Shown one piece after another: positions 21,001-28,042 of a stretch of DNA of 64,000 nucleotides (its first letter is position 1; the number at the start of each line of letters is the position of its first letter). The DNA comes from Agarophyton chilense. Its lineage: Eukaryota; Rhodophyta; Florideophyceae; Gracilariales; Gracilariaceae. Made by a program: the position numbers and the translations under genes. The notes under the pieces are model-generated. The model was not told where the DNA came from. It did no database searches and was given only the letters and a program-made list of their open reading frames with translations. Location: contig JARGXX010000071.1 of NCBI GenBank assembly GCA_030374765.1, positions 558,001-622,000 of the forward strand, read 5' to 3'.

Positions 21001-22502
21001 CCTTGCACCGCGCTCTGCTGCAACGTGCGACTTGAAGGCGCCCTGTGACCTTGAATGTTTATGGCAGACCAGATCACCGTCTTCAATCCTAGAGTGAGAG
21101 TCTTCAGCAATGACTTGAAGTCCGAAACTTCCTTCAGGGGGTCGCCAATTGGTGTCTCGCAGAGGCGTCGACCAGTTTCAATCGGGTCTTCTTCTTCGCG
21201 CAGTTCCTGTACCATGTGAAGCAGCCGAGGAACTTCTTCACCAAGTGTCGCATACTTGGAAACCATTGTTTCCAAAATCTTTACAAGCAATTCCCTTGCT
21301 GACGTTCGCTGTGCGGAGGATTCTGGTTCTTTCTTAAGAATCCCTTCAATTAGATTGAGAAGAAGGCGCACGGAACTTGTTTGTAGCGTATAGCTAAACT
21401 TTGGATCATGAACATTGGTTGAGAACAAAAAGACAGTCTTCTCCAGCTGTGGGATGGAAAGCTTAAGTCTTACACAGTGTACAAGTTCTGCTAGGAATGA
21501 ATACGCAATTGGCCTCAACGCATCTGTCGTCGCTCTCCCCGTTCCCACAAGTACCTTTTCATCCAGAAGCAAATCCAACTGATCATAGAATCCACTGCGA
21601 TATGGGCTCCCTAGTATGTGCCTCGTGGCAACCAGGAGCTCTTTTCTGATACTGACGGCTCCTCCTGGGCAAGACTGCATTAGCTTTACGACGCTTCTCG
21701 GAACAGAAGATTCATCTGTGCTCATTCGTTCTGGGAACTGTTTCAAAAGATATGCTAAGAATGATACGGTTTTGACCTGCGCAGCGATAAATTGGTTAAA
21801 TGTGGTCTTCGGGATTACGGCGAAAAGATGAACTGGGATCTCGTACTGTATGGCCTGAACCATGAGCGGTAGGAGAATGTAGATATTCTTTTGCACCAGC
21901 TGCGGGTATAGTTGGAATATTAGCATGATTAAGAGAGGGCACTCGATGATGACCTTGAACGACTGAGTTGAAGGGGCAAGATGAATTTGAGGTGGTTTTC
22001 CAGGTACAACAACATTCTTCGGAGCAGCGAGAAGGCTATCTACAGTCTTTCCAAATCCATCATAGACCAAACGCACGAAGTCAAGGAATGGTTGAACTTG
22101 ACCATCGAGATGGTTTCTGAAATTCCTGTGAAGATCTAAGACGATGTGAATAGCTAGAGTGGCGTTGTTCTCGTTGTCCGTTTTCAGTGCATCCATAGCT
22201 AGGGACAGCACATCCAAAAGCTTCGTTTTGAGAATGTCATTATGCGGTAAGCGGTTCAAGGTCTCCAGAATAAGAGCACGAACTCGATGAGTTGGATTGT
22301 CAACATGTTGAGGTCTAGTGAGTTGAGTAAGTACGGTTCTAAATGCCGGAAGAAATATGTTCAAGAAGGATTGATAGTCTTGAGAGTGAAAAACATCTAT
22401 TGAATCCCGGATTTCAGTTGCAAGCTCTCTGCGGGCCTCATGTGAAATATTTGGATCGACTAGACGAACGCAATGACTCTCAAACTTTTCGGGCGGGAGC
22501 AT
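9033..22502 (-). CDS. TRA1: TRA1/TRRAP-like PIKK-family pseudokinase, 4489 aa, intronless
   Basis: A scaffold subunit of SAGA and NuA4-type acetyltransferase complexes that receives transcription activators in the nucleus (family knowledge). The start is MLPPEKFESHC, and the N-terminus (LNIFLPAFRTVL) is typical of Tra1. Residues 1 to about 2850 are helical HEAT-type repeats with charged Ser-rich insertions. A FAT domain follows at about 2900-3550, then a linker with a mixed charged region. The PI3K-like domain spans about 4060-4370. It keeps VLGSDGKWYKFLVEHY and the Tra1-typical VPFRLTRNL, but the catalytic loop and DFG positions are replaced (AIGCRRPQNMMF), so it is a pseudokinase, as expected. 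A Gly/Asp-rich insertion precedes the FATC end, ARMECSFQAWY. The length is somewhat above the 3,700-3,860 residues of yeast and human. There are no stops or frameshifts in 13.5 kb. Confidence 0.95.
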   Translation of the reverse strand: MLPPEKFESHCVRLVDPNISHEARRELATEIRDSIDVFHSQDYQSFLNIFLPAFRTVLTQLTRPQHVDNPTHRVRALILETLNRLPHNDILKTKLLDVLSLAMDALKTDNENNATLAIHIVLDLHRNFRNHLDGQVQPFLDFVRLVYDGFGKTVDSLLAAPKNVVVPGKPPQIHLAPSTQSFKVIIECPLLIMLIFQLYPQLVQKNIYILLPLMVQAIQYEIPVHLFAVIPKTTFNQFIAAQVKTVSFLAYLLKQFPERMSTDESSVPRSVVKLMQSCPGGAVSIRKELLVATRHILGSPYRSGFYDQLDLLLDEKVLVGTGRATTDALRPIAYSFLAELVHCVRLKLSIPQLEKTVFLFSTNVHDPKFSYTLQTSSVRLLLNLIEGILKKEPESSAQRTSARELLVKILETMVSKYATLGEEVPRLLHMVQELREEEDPIETGRRLCETPIGDPLKEVSDFKSLLKTLTLGLKTVIWSAINIQGHRAPSSRTLQQSAVQGGTPHQGGRQPASPGPKNSRIRMGLFERESEMVSSLLSAGRKCFRLYAREEKANGGMGEQQPLSQGTTKTTEPIIPTPGSEQNLMDDISRNLNPSVICAATGAEEKEVFELFAQIFTVLDPPSFQDVFGSRIREVFEYIVENPAAITIPQHFLANSGVSKYFADILLNFLVENIQELEMTGEHGNEGYSDRRNRANALLKLFKIVFASVSLFPTNEPVLHLHLATIVRRSLKHASCSRDPVGFLQMLKALFKSINNDKNKTQFELLYRTFVPLLEHIYDTLLALVEGPCGAMHKDLLVELCLLVPARTSHAFPYLEKVMRPIVWALDAENEVSAYGIRVLEFWVDILQPSYLDRLLAKVDPCLTRSLHKQLRQRRNPIAVEVLRVMGKLGSRARFVRGMTIPFAYEKGGTSNSKVRLEWPGGVLANMEIEEVARLTVDSLLGRRQTQQRASNGSYRLHAWRFLYTCLKPFLGQKTGESEKNMYGWNLTSSGQNNTRLSHSTRKHRRKVSSEAELVRSILFGLVLSTSVLRSEEVQRNSIGSFASDCLQIEEEMKGMCSYFALLTVQESSKILHSQDKTDMERQRHSTQKAPACLSYSVFVDVLVEAMSQKSREHAKAGLLWMNLYIANVIRYCSQLERSESSKGADMKSDLHARGTEKNELMEGLLVPNDSSKLSLASLLQQSDAKEDRLDIDQAVNPTELSTHGMPAAVVIGAETVQLPSGRPPSYITVTVSSLGYLVDVLSHYCYKRTWNYRWAAANGFTLLMKHLSKDILRSQTFVQYFMVMFRALLFLLRDSTEFSTEDVVSEGRDVLCSSLKLVFTGLNDPEGVRTADTYRKYLREVIVRLLIDLISVSVTARETARSCLRCISEALRCQISELVFPLKEYVLRPLQQRPLRQHSISIQLGYLEATNFCLELNGPSIMPAEFFSAPMREYVLIESVYLLENSIDPVPESEEAFKHKFHENKYLDAATTKQLLQLKRQAVEVLRNISTHCSEQLRQPFNETLYKNTISCFFKNIQSRDKQIVQSSKQGLRQALHKHQQPKELLQQNLKPMLVRLGDYKTLTIPYLQGLSRILELFSNWFNVSLGEKLLEHLQKWTDPEKITATKKIPVGTESKVAAAILELFHLLPSSAVKFLPRVVDMVIRLEAVLTLAAPGAAHLGLKSAKSASTSPYRAPLLKYCDHHAAQASDFLLSHMGNEKVRQLFLVLIGTEQAIRMRKDLMDTPKRLFSPSLFHADGGDGKTLQMIALIDLLSNSNPKWLGSDPIIMSTLVSYWKTLSSSNELSRHDPSFSFRIQELETIATIFIRYCMTFQNEVNLLFELLAVFSFRVTCDFTFVKRFLEDTVTQAEAVPAKNSILKKFFSVFLDGSTSQERKLHALHFLIIPLISHHLSKKDGEKGHEKGHDHRISGSFREPSTNSKPAEMKTTSALKNEKESQKVQVEIKLGQLEKSGDGSQVSRSEKASSLSGSAKKASPEVRSVDPIDPSLIQKIVTDILDQSDETLRRYDELLSVELLRLATVLIKHTPLEINRYRKELIKFGWNNLKREESTAKFWAFIAVTQFFESYQAPTKLVLQVYVALLRACQIDGRHLVQRALDTLMPVLPKHLIHNPTDHKYPIWIRYTKKILLEEGHIILNLVHIWQIIARHPQLFFLSRAQFVPFMVNSLNRFALSANAAPENRRLGLDLVDLILSWEETRRRNRTEANPASGDDSLVSNRKKRPRDQPVESGNAGEQTAKADGAHELEPPSKLQKVSDGHPVPVAAPATGQTVTSTQDADDFKPSASMVDLLASFLVQMPIRPADQREASLLTRRSLRLLEKMLRLWPNASIRLNFVEKLLIPIPSERQATTTSAASSGKGPQNASSVDNAGADNKTQKTALPRNEKDQLRKRLAVRSSALVTSLLVSSVAVKHQGWKFVEQNTNAIKAFIQPSVTENSISKASQFASLLPVVLEKYKSIQPSLTLVKPGQQKNVVKGEEALKQGKVSTKQEQLPIDTMAHSSASMQSPSQAWSLTFVKELNSAIETCLKSTEPRRNYCGLLVLKSLWTALPQEFLKYQDILLKCLQRMTKEHTSSNQASSIATGTSSIFGAHSVGGRAQQFSERSPGTQGQVTSNMKVGSGKVQEGGSEVNKSARAKISDKDSQIRSYEVECLRLCLSMVGYYINSLDPTPKRHTLNTIGTLIEKCTDVEVLLELVKLMDRLVFWNSRSPPDQLSSKEPLTSKEKAQLLQKMGAFEKISARGSEKLMDAYLSIILKTFKPGESSPRRPDPKLERAFMIGLKSYGSPLRQEFFTIYESAVGGSASVRLQYIVSKQEWEHLAETLWIRNAVELLLSSIEKNHTVGFSGQSIVFPSLSHYEGDIVMKDTGGEVEPSLQEACPCISDEALCKFENSLDYIRIGDFTKSLISLVNCDHEIACRTWVLLVPQIWSQLTTSEHGSLSRSFSLLLTKEYHFIQVAWPMNVIQTLLESLVQLKPLPAIRANSIRCIGSRWNAWHSALTYFEKREVNIKLRLAKDSIADRTRHLLEGELEDIADAQVNMFLALCENDNAAGAWKARARSQNTIKAVSCEQVGLFAEAQDFYSEVLGESITQVSNLGEANVISGNEVLFCEERWIECAKNLCQWEVLTEFSRSVVSPKLLYECLWRIPEWTALKDLLRKKPVQDSSKMQIYEAYIHLRENKLENCETHITEGFKRNLEKFTALPESGDMDAAGPVLVQLQQLVELQESARILGELNALSRHGSDNVNVDQKIENVRIVLNTWRERLPSPHEPLRVWNELLLWRNHVHAIVVNVLEALKEAANAKIEAAQSSTAASTPGGRGGAVSAQVAQVQAANAIAQALPQHVLVMGVNETAWNVHRFAKACRKQGFPDVALYVLQKLYPFGTMELTEYFVKIKEVARAYMVGPRGLEKHLENGLHELSRCNMDHLSPRQRAQLFSLKGKLLGLLGREDESIEAVSTALYTSADVGSAWLSWGQHCDTMQKKAAEDPSSFGSFVDNIDAEDKQVEELMGVSNGYAAELAFRESAVRCYLQAVRFGSRRGRAFLSRVLRLLSLDVQSRLSFDFATRRLMEHQRSLTPPAAKPNRSTQEPKLEKGIKKDSTPVSAAGQDSRNNGNNEHKGAVPAQTEASKTGPLSSERKGVSRALSAAILDVPSWMWIPWLPQLLQMLGRTEGLTVTPILSRIARTFPQAIYFSLKAYMDDRKAIDRPNRQLFREALKLWRPIAKPLRTVATPAHLQAEVRLVQHAKEQVQKSNARYLSLRKEMEKLEEAAQAGGQDQARLMEQKERLRANLMSVRKVLERYLQVYHTHVQRHRQIQESLPSSTHAGLHSIHSSNQSNGGTASKHVKLDTKADKQQEGTKASGGEANTRREGQAEPNASDDAKKTAGGATGAANSSSRPQAPARQMARQACGATPYELADNIMAQIGKHEQVLFTELESVATDLSYRVKIQRGELLLGLMNALLLRCYQSGTKSWKEEIMPAIRGALEEISRSSFGIGTEGNEHGGVEQNPAAELADLKEAFAAELSPQTAKDFPNDVDTFIRRLRRWQGIFQRRVDALPEFVKLENISKQLLNMNGSDVEVFGQYCEMDGSEACAGRHVTIRRISGDVKVIQRATGCCRGMSVLGSDGKWYKFLVEHYIGLHVQRAESRAGQMYRLLNEWVFAKDAVAVRHRVQLSVPRYIATGNRSRLVCNDGEVGSVSEGLEQHLEKKGESCDDVIMAFREAEYEAKEQRLGEKEEALSVSEVFDARVEAYERVCESRVGERIFADWIAGRMRTARELFCFRKRFAETVGCGSAVSFVLAIGCRRPQNMMFCWESGAVQHGGVRVLSNEEGVLGHDEAVPFRLTRNLRRGMGANGVKGVLYGSLVRALRSMMEGMEVMGIVLESVLRDEVEACVARGGVVGGEAGGKTLEERRVDEMEQVERALRRSVAGMKGRLVVGGGGDGGGGGDGGGGGRDSGEEAVALGEALVEKACAVHNVARMECSFQAWY

Positions 22503-23163
22503 GATTCAATTTAGGTATGTACAAATGAAGATGTGAAAGATATATTCTGATACAACGACTGCAGAGATGGTGTGTCCTGCTACAAAAATAGTTGAACTCC
22601 AGCCGTGTGTTGTGGTAAGAAATGTGAGTCACTTCGATGACATGAAGCTTGTCACTGGTGTCGGAAGGGTAGGTGACAATGGCACCAGAATGCGAAAGGA
22701 TCAGTGAGGGATTAAAACGCACGAACAACGACGCCGGGCCAAGTACTTTCGCCGTGTATCTACGATATGCTGATGGTGAGCCGTAAAGTAGAACAGTGGC
22801 ATACGCCAGATATAATATCGGCGGTAAGCGCCAACACGCAAAGCAAAGCGATTTGAAGCGTTCGATTGAGTAGGTTGGGTCAAAGCCTTTTTGGTTGGAC
22901 AGGCAGATGGTTGGTTGCGAAGTATCACAGGGCACTTGATCGTGAAGCGAAGCACCGGCAACCACGACACTACTTATACATTCACTTTCTCGCACTGGTG
23001 GCGCCAGTCTGGTCGGGCAGGACAGGATAGCATATTTCGCGCCAAGATGATAGCGCAGTTCAGCCGGCCATAGAAACTGGGGCGCGGAACGTGTATGATG
23101 TTCCGGCAATGTGGGACACACGTGTAGAAACTGCCAGCAGTGTACCAATTTGTAGATAACCAT
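22480..23163 (-). CDS. Possible small membrane protein upstream of TRA1 (227 aa), uncertain
   Basis: An open frame from ATG at 23163. Its end overlaps the TRA1 start by 23 bp in another frame. The first 60 residues could be an organelle leader (few acidic residues, Arg and aromatic). A hydrophobic pair follows, LPPILYLAYATVLLYG and VLGPASLFVRFNPSLIL, then a strand-like tail, KLHVIEVTHISYHNT. That layout is faintly reminiscent of the two-helix mitochondrial TMEM70/TMEM186/TMEM223 group, but no signature proves it. Alternatively it is a chance frame over the TRA1 5' leader. Overlapping same-strand genes would be unusual in a eukaryote, which lowers confidence. Confidence 0.3.
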   Translation of the reverse strand: MVIYKLVHCWQFLHVCPTLPEHHTRSAPQFLWPAELRYHLGAKYAILSCPTRLAPPVRESECISSVVVAGASLHDQVPCDTSQPTICLSNQKGFDPTYSIERFKSLCFACWRLPPILYLAYATVLLYGSPSAYRRYTAKVLGPASLFVRFNPSLILSHSGAIVTYPSDTSDKLHVIEVTHISYHNTRLEFNYFCSRTHHLCSRCIRIYLSHLHLYIPKLNHAPARKV

Positions 23164-24602
23164 TAACAAAACAAACTTTCCAATTTGGAATTGAAGAAGA
23201 ACAACAAAAAAATTGAATGTTTTTATTGAGGTTTACAAGTGTCTACAATAGACCCGAAGAATTGACCTCATATGAGGCCAGTTCTCTTTTCCAAAACAAT
23301 AGTAAAAAACGCTGGTTTTCAATCACAACCACCCCTACTGTGACAGATATAAATATGTATGTCAATGATCTTTAGCATTTCGAACAAATTTGTTTTAATT
23401 TTTATGTAGTTTCGAGTAGTTTGCATCGTCCTAGAAATATTTACGATGTTAGAAAATCATCTTATGTTTGACGATTCTGGTTTGTCTTCATCAAATAAAT
23501 TTCGGTAGGAGCTTTATATGCGTTCCCTATTTCATGTTCTTTCTTTTAGAGGTTTTTCATAGTTCGAATAGTAATCCGGTTGCTTCTTTTAACCCCTTTG
23601 CAAAGCTTCAATAAAAATTATGCGTCTGTATACAATATTTGTATGTGAATGATTCTCTACAAAAAGTAGCGAGTAGTATGCCTCCACTTGGAAGCAAACC
23701 GAACGTCACTGCAACCGTGCGTGAAAATCATCTTGGGAAGTTTTATAGGCTCTAGAATAAATATATCGCCACTCGCGTGACGAGACTTTCCGAAAACGTA
23801 ACTCGCTGCGTCCAACCGTTAGTCTTCAACATGTCGCGGCGAAATTCGCCTTGAGGAACTTCCTGGCCGAGTGCCCATGACTGTAATTTTCCTTAACTAT
23901 GATGCACATTCAAGCATGCACGATTATAGGGGTTTACGCACCTTTTTCTGAGTGCCAGACCTCAAAGCCCTCCTACCCATATTACCTGGCTCCTAGCAAA
24001 CCTCTGACCGCATATTGTGTTCAATTCTGGTCTCTGGCGCCAAACCCGCACGTTTTCTTTTAGTTAGGCCTGGTTGTCTCGCGCCGGCTTTGCTTCTCCG
24101 ATCTGCAGAAACCGAGCAGTGTCCACCTCTATCTTTATAATTGATTACTCTTTGAGACTGTGTCACAATCAGTTCATCTTGGTCTACTCCCAAACCCTTT
24201 CTAACCTAGCCCGCCCTCTGCCTTTTGCCATTGTTATCTCGGCGTACCCATGTCATCTGCGCAAAACTCACGAGATCTTTGAGCACTGAGCGGAAGAAGA
24301 TAGGCCGCAAGCAAAGCTGGTGGACTGATAAATACTTTGTTGTCGAAAAGTAATCAACGACTGAAATTCGGTCTCCCAACAAGCGCATATTCTGCAAGGT
24401 TTGTTCATTTACATCTATTTCGTCTACACCGAATGCAACGCAATTAAAGAGACATCTCCTCGAATGCAAGGGGATAGAAAGCGATGTTAAACAGCGATTA
24501 ATGGAGCAGCCTCATTTTTCAGCCCATTGTCGAAAGCTCGGAAGCACTTCCATGTAATTTGGGGTCCCACAGACGCCAAAGAGGCAACAAAAACGGCCCA
24601 AA
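23164..24602. other. AT-richer spacer, no gene seen
   Basis: Short frames only. The left half (23200-23770) is clearly AT-richer than the genes around it. The right end should include the 5' terminus of the hAT element, but I could not define terminal inverted repeats or an upstream BED-finger exon. Confidence 0.5.
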
Positions 24603-25021
24603 ATGAGCGCAAGTTCAGGACACAATCCGGAGTTGGATAAGGTAGGTAAAAGGGAAACTGGTTCGGAAAGCGAAGAGAGTTTTGATTCGTACAGGAAGCG
24701 TTCGAAACTCAATGAGCTGTTGACATCACTTGTATTCAACCATATGCTCCCGTTTTCGGTTCTTAGTCGAAGAGAAGGCGAGGATGAGTTATTTCAGATC
24801 ATCAAACTTTCGAACCCGGCCTTAGCAGAACAGGTACTAACCGTTGCAAATATCTCCGGGAAGAACTTGGATGCATACTATCAGTGTGTGAGCGACCGCA
24901 TAAAATATTCCATTACGGCCCGGCTATCGCAGTCTTACGGTACGCTAATCTTTGATGGGTGGACTGATGGCAATTCAGAGAGCGTTGTTTACATATTGCT
25001 ATCCATCACAGGGGTCGAAAG
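24603..25021 (+). pseudogene. hAT transposase, N-terminal part (split by element E1)
   Basis: From ATG at 24603 the frame reads into LPFSVLSRREGEDELFQIIK and then LIFDGWTDGNSESVVYILL. The FDGW segment carries the first catalytic Asp of the hAT DDE domain. The frame is cut at 25021 by the E1 long terminal repeat and resumes at 35697. hAT transposases excise and reinsert DNA transposons. No BED zinc finger is seen upstream, so the start may be internal to a longer original gene. Confidence 0.8.
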
Positions 25022-25926
25022 TGTAGGACAACGCTTGGAGCGGAGACACCACGAAGATGTTCGGGATCTTCCTCTCTTGAGAGACACGCCTCAGGCGGAG
25101 GAGACGCGTCCCAGCGGAGCACAGAAACAGAGCCACTTTGGAAAGGCACGACGAAGTCGGGTGTAAGACCGAGGCCAATCCGGCGGGATATACCTAGAGT
25201 GTTTAGGTGAGCACGGCACAGTCCGGGGTGTGACCAATCCTATGCGGAGCGGTATCACGGCGATTGTCGGAAAAGAAGCGAGGAAACACTCGTATGAGGT
25301 GGACGAGCGAGGTGAGTGGTGCGGCCACTCACGAGAGCCGAAAAGGAGAACAAGAGAAAAACGGGGGCAAAACCCTATACAGGGGCGAAACCCTATACAG
25401 GGGCGAGACTACGACAAGTGTCGGCGATTAAATATGAACCCACGCTGGTGGTAGCACTCTGGTCGACAGAGGGGTGGATGAACTAACGTACAACGGGCGC
25501 TCACGCAGTATGCAGTGAAGAAACGCCGAAGGCGAAAAGTTCAGAGCCAAGACTCCCTCCTTGGTATCTCCCCAGAGGGTGTTTACTGGGGAGCAGTGCT
25601 CAACCTCCTAAGTAGTGTGGCGCGCGGCCCCTGACAGTGGGCGCGCGCCCAAAAAATAGACACTAAATAGCGATAGCGTAGCTAAATAAATACTAAAAAT
25701 TACTAAATAATACTAACCATTAGGTAGAATCTGGGCCACGTGTGGCACGCCTCGCACTCGAGCGTCGGCATCCGTCCAGTCCACGTGTTTCACCAGTGGG
25801 CACTTCTGGTCCTAACCGGCGGTCAGCACGCAATAGCGGTATAGCTTGTCATAGCCCAAGCTAGTCCTCAAGCGAGCGAACTCTCTAAGTCCTGCGAAGA
25901 AACCCCTTGAAGGGCATTGTCCTTCA
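25022..25926 (-). repeat. E1 3' LTR (905 bp)
   Basis: Matches 34791-35696. It holds a tandem GGGGCGAAACCCTATACA-type repeat near 25373-25405 and an imperfect GC-rich inverted repeat at about 25619-25650. An AT-rich stretch with TATTTATT on the minus strand (about 25680-25720) could serve as the promoter. Compared with the other LTR, the first 630 bp differ at only about two positions. About 15 differences fall in the 155 bp from 25660 to 25815. Confidence 0.95.
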
Positions 25927-25939
25927 TACCCCCCTCCTT
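25927..25939 (-). other. E1 polypurine tract
   Basis: On the minus strand AAGGAGGGGGGTA directly precedes the 3' LTR. This is the expected plus-strand primer site for reverse transcription and fixes the element's orientation. Confidence 0.85.
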
Positions 25940-25961
25940 AGGTGACGAACACGCCGTCGAC

Positions 25962-27830
25962 ATGGCGGGGAGGCAACGGTCCAACCGGCATAAGAGCAAG
26001 CCGCGTAACGCGTCCAGCGACCACTCGACTGTCGAAGGCAGAGCAGCACAACCGAATGACAAACGCAACAACGCGGTTACCACTCCTCGAACGTCGAGCG
26101 CGCTTCTGCATCGTACCGTAACCTTTAGCGATTGCATTCCGATACTTCGGGGACCAGTACTCCCGATGAACGGTGGTAACAATCCCCGTCGGGGTTACTT
26201 CTCCGGTTTCCATTCGGCTCCCCTTCCGCGGGGGAGTGCCTCCTCAACCGTGCCGAGCCGATCCCGGGGTCTCGTTGAAGCTTCAAGCCACATCACTCCT
26301 GCGGAGGACACCTGGCCCACTTACGACGAACTCGTCGGGTTAAACCCGCGTCAACATGCGGCGATTCTCCGGAGAGCTTCGTGGTTCCATCCGACAGCGG
26401 TCTTCGACGAAGAACTCGTGGCCGCGTATGCTTATGGCATTGCGCGTCTCCCGGGCGAGCTGTCGGCTTTGATCACCACTTCGTGGGACTGGCGACGCCG
26501 TGTGGCGGTTCCCGTTCACGCGATTCTGCGGGGAAGGCGCGCGTCGGCGGAAGAGGCGCATTGTACCTTCGTCCGCATCGGCTACTCACGGATCAACCGG
26601 GCGAACTTCCAAGACCCCATCCCCGACGAATTCGGCTTCGACCTACGGATGTACCGGACTCAAGGTGAGATCGGCTATTGTGACCGCCTTGCGGCGTTGG
26701 AAACTTACGCATGGCGCGGTCAACCGCGAGCGCGTCAAGGAGCGATCTGCTGGGTCCGTCCGATCATTCGTGCCGAGTTCCGTCACCTTTATCGTGAGTC
26801 CCGATATCGGTGGTTACAGAACTTCATCCTCGAGGAGCTTCGGGGCAGATCCCGCTTTGGGTTCCTTGTCCCTTATCAGAACACGGAGATAAACCGGATT
26901 AGTCCCTTCTACCAGTTCGGGCGATACGTTCCCCTGCCTGGGTGGTGGTCCTCCGTCGAGGTGTGCCGGGGATATTACGTGGAGTTGCCTCCAGTCGTCT
27001 CCTATCTGGGCTCGTACCTCATCGAGGATCCGCACTCCGGCTTATGGTCCGTGGTCCTAACCGAATGGGCAGTGCGCGCCGCGGCGTACATCTTGTGGGA
27101 AGCCTACGACCAGTACCGACTATGGTATCTTCCTCCGCGCTTGCGTGGTTACATCCGGCAGCTGGACCTTCAACTCCCTCTTGGAGGTGTCAATAACGCT
27201 GATGAAGCTCAGGAGCTCATCGACATCATTGGGCGTGTCGACTGGGCTGTCGTACCTGTCCGGCAGAGCGCCCGTGGTCAAGAAGCCGGTAGGGCTGATC
27301 GGTCTCCGGGGCGTCGCACGCCGTTGGCGGGAGATTTCATCTTCTTTAACCCATGAGAGCAGCAAGAGATCTCCGAGGCGGAGGCGTGGGCACTCCGGAT
27401 GGCTCCGCGAGGCATACCATACGGGCACCCCGTGGGGTTTGTCAACTCGGATGACTTCTACTACGCCTATGGCGGTGATGAGCTCCCGGAGGAGGAGGGC
27501 GAATACCACGGCGACGAGGTCATGGAAGACGTGGGAGACCCCGGTGGTGCCGTTACTACGGCGCAGCCGGCGCAGGGAGCGACTCACGCAGGTGTGGTCG
27601 TCAATCCAGTGGCGGCGGCGTTGCCGGACGAACCAGAAGTTATCGAGGTTCCCATACGCCCAGAGGCGGTCGTGATCTCCCAGTTCCTTCGGGGTGTTGG
27701 ACTGAACGCGCAAGCGGCGAGCGGCGACATCGGTGCGATGAGAGACGCCCTCGTTGCACGCCTGACCCGCGGGAGTAACTCCGCTAGCGACTCAGTTGGC
27801 GCGCACGGCAATCCGGGTTCTTCCAACTAA
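25962..27830 (+). CDS. E1 antisense accessory gene (about 622 aa, one in-frame stop)
   Basis: It runs opposite to gag-pol. ATG at 25962 lies 36 bp inside the 3' LTR. The frame runs 464 codons to a TGA at 27354-27356 and then continues open in the same frame to TAA at 27830. A CGA-to-TGA change would explain the break. The minus strand carries no pol coding here, since pol stops at 28043, so this is not a shadow. The protein has a basic N-terminus (AGRQRSNRHKSKPRN), a long Trp/Tyr/Arg-rich middle from about residue 120 to 410 (for example FHPTAVFDEELVAAYAYG, PLPGWWSSVEV, LTEWAVRAAAYILWEAY) and an acidic stretch, DELPEEEGEYHGDEVMEDVG, before a Ser/Asn-rich end. No known family was recognised; it is not an obvious envelope gene because no signal peptide or anchor is seen. 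Its function is unknown. Confidence 0.7.
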
Positions 27831-28042
27831 TCTCTTTTGATCTTGGTTAGTACATCTCGCTGTGCGGTAGTGTGTGCAGCAACTTCGAAAATTGTAAACT
27901 GCTTCCGTCTATGACGTATTTGTTTTCTTTCTTCTCTTCCACTTCTTCTGAGTGTCCTTCTCCAGGTCTTCTGTGCATCTTCTCCTTCTTCCAAGGGTCC
28001 TTATCCAGATCTTCTGTTCCTTTATCCCCATCGGGTGTCTTC

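Noticed and set aside
25230-25454. 74-codon frame, identical at 34999-35223
   Set aside because: It is identical only because both copies are LTRs; no domain and repeat-derived content.
25962-27830. An envelope gene making E1 an errantivirus-like element
   Set aside because: It is on the opposite strand to gag-pol and shows no signal peptide, cleavage site or membrane anchor.
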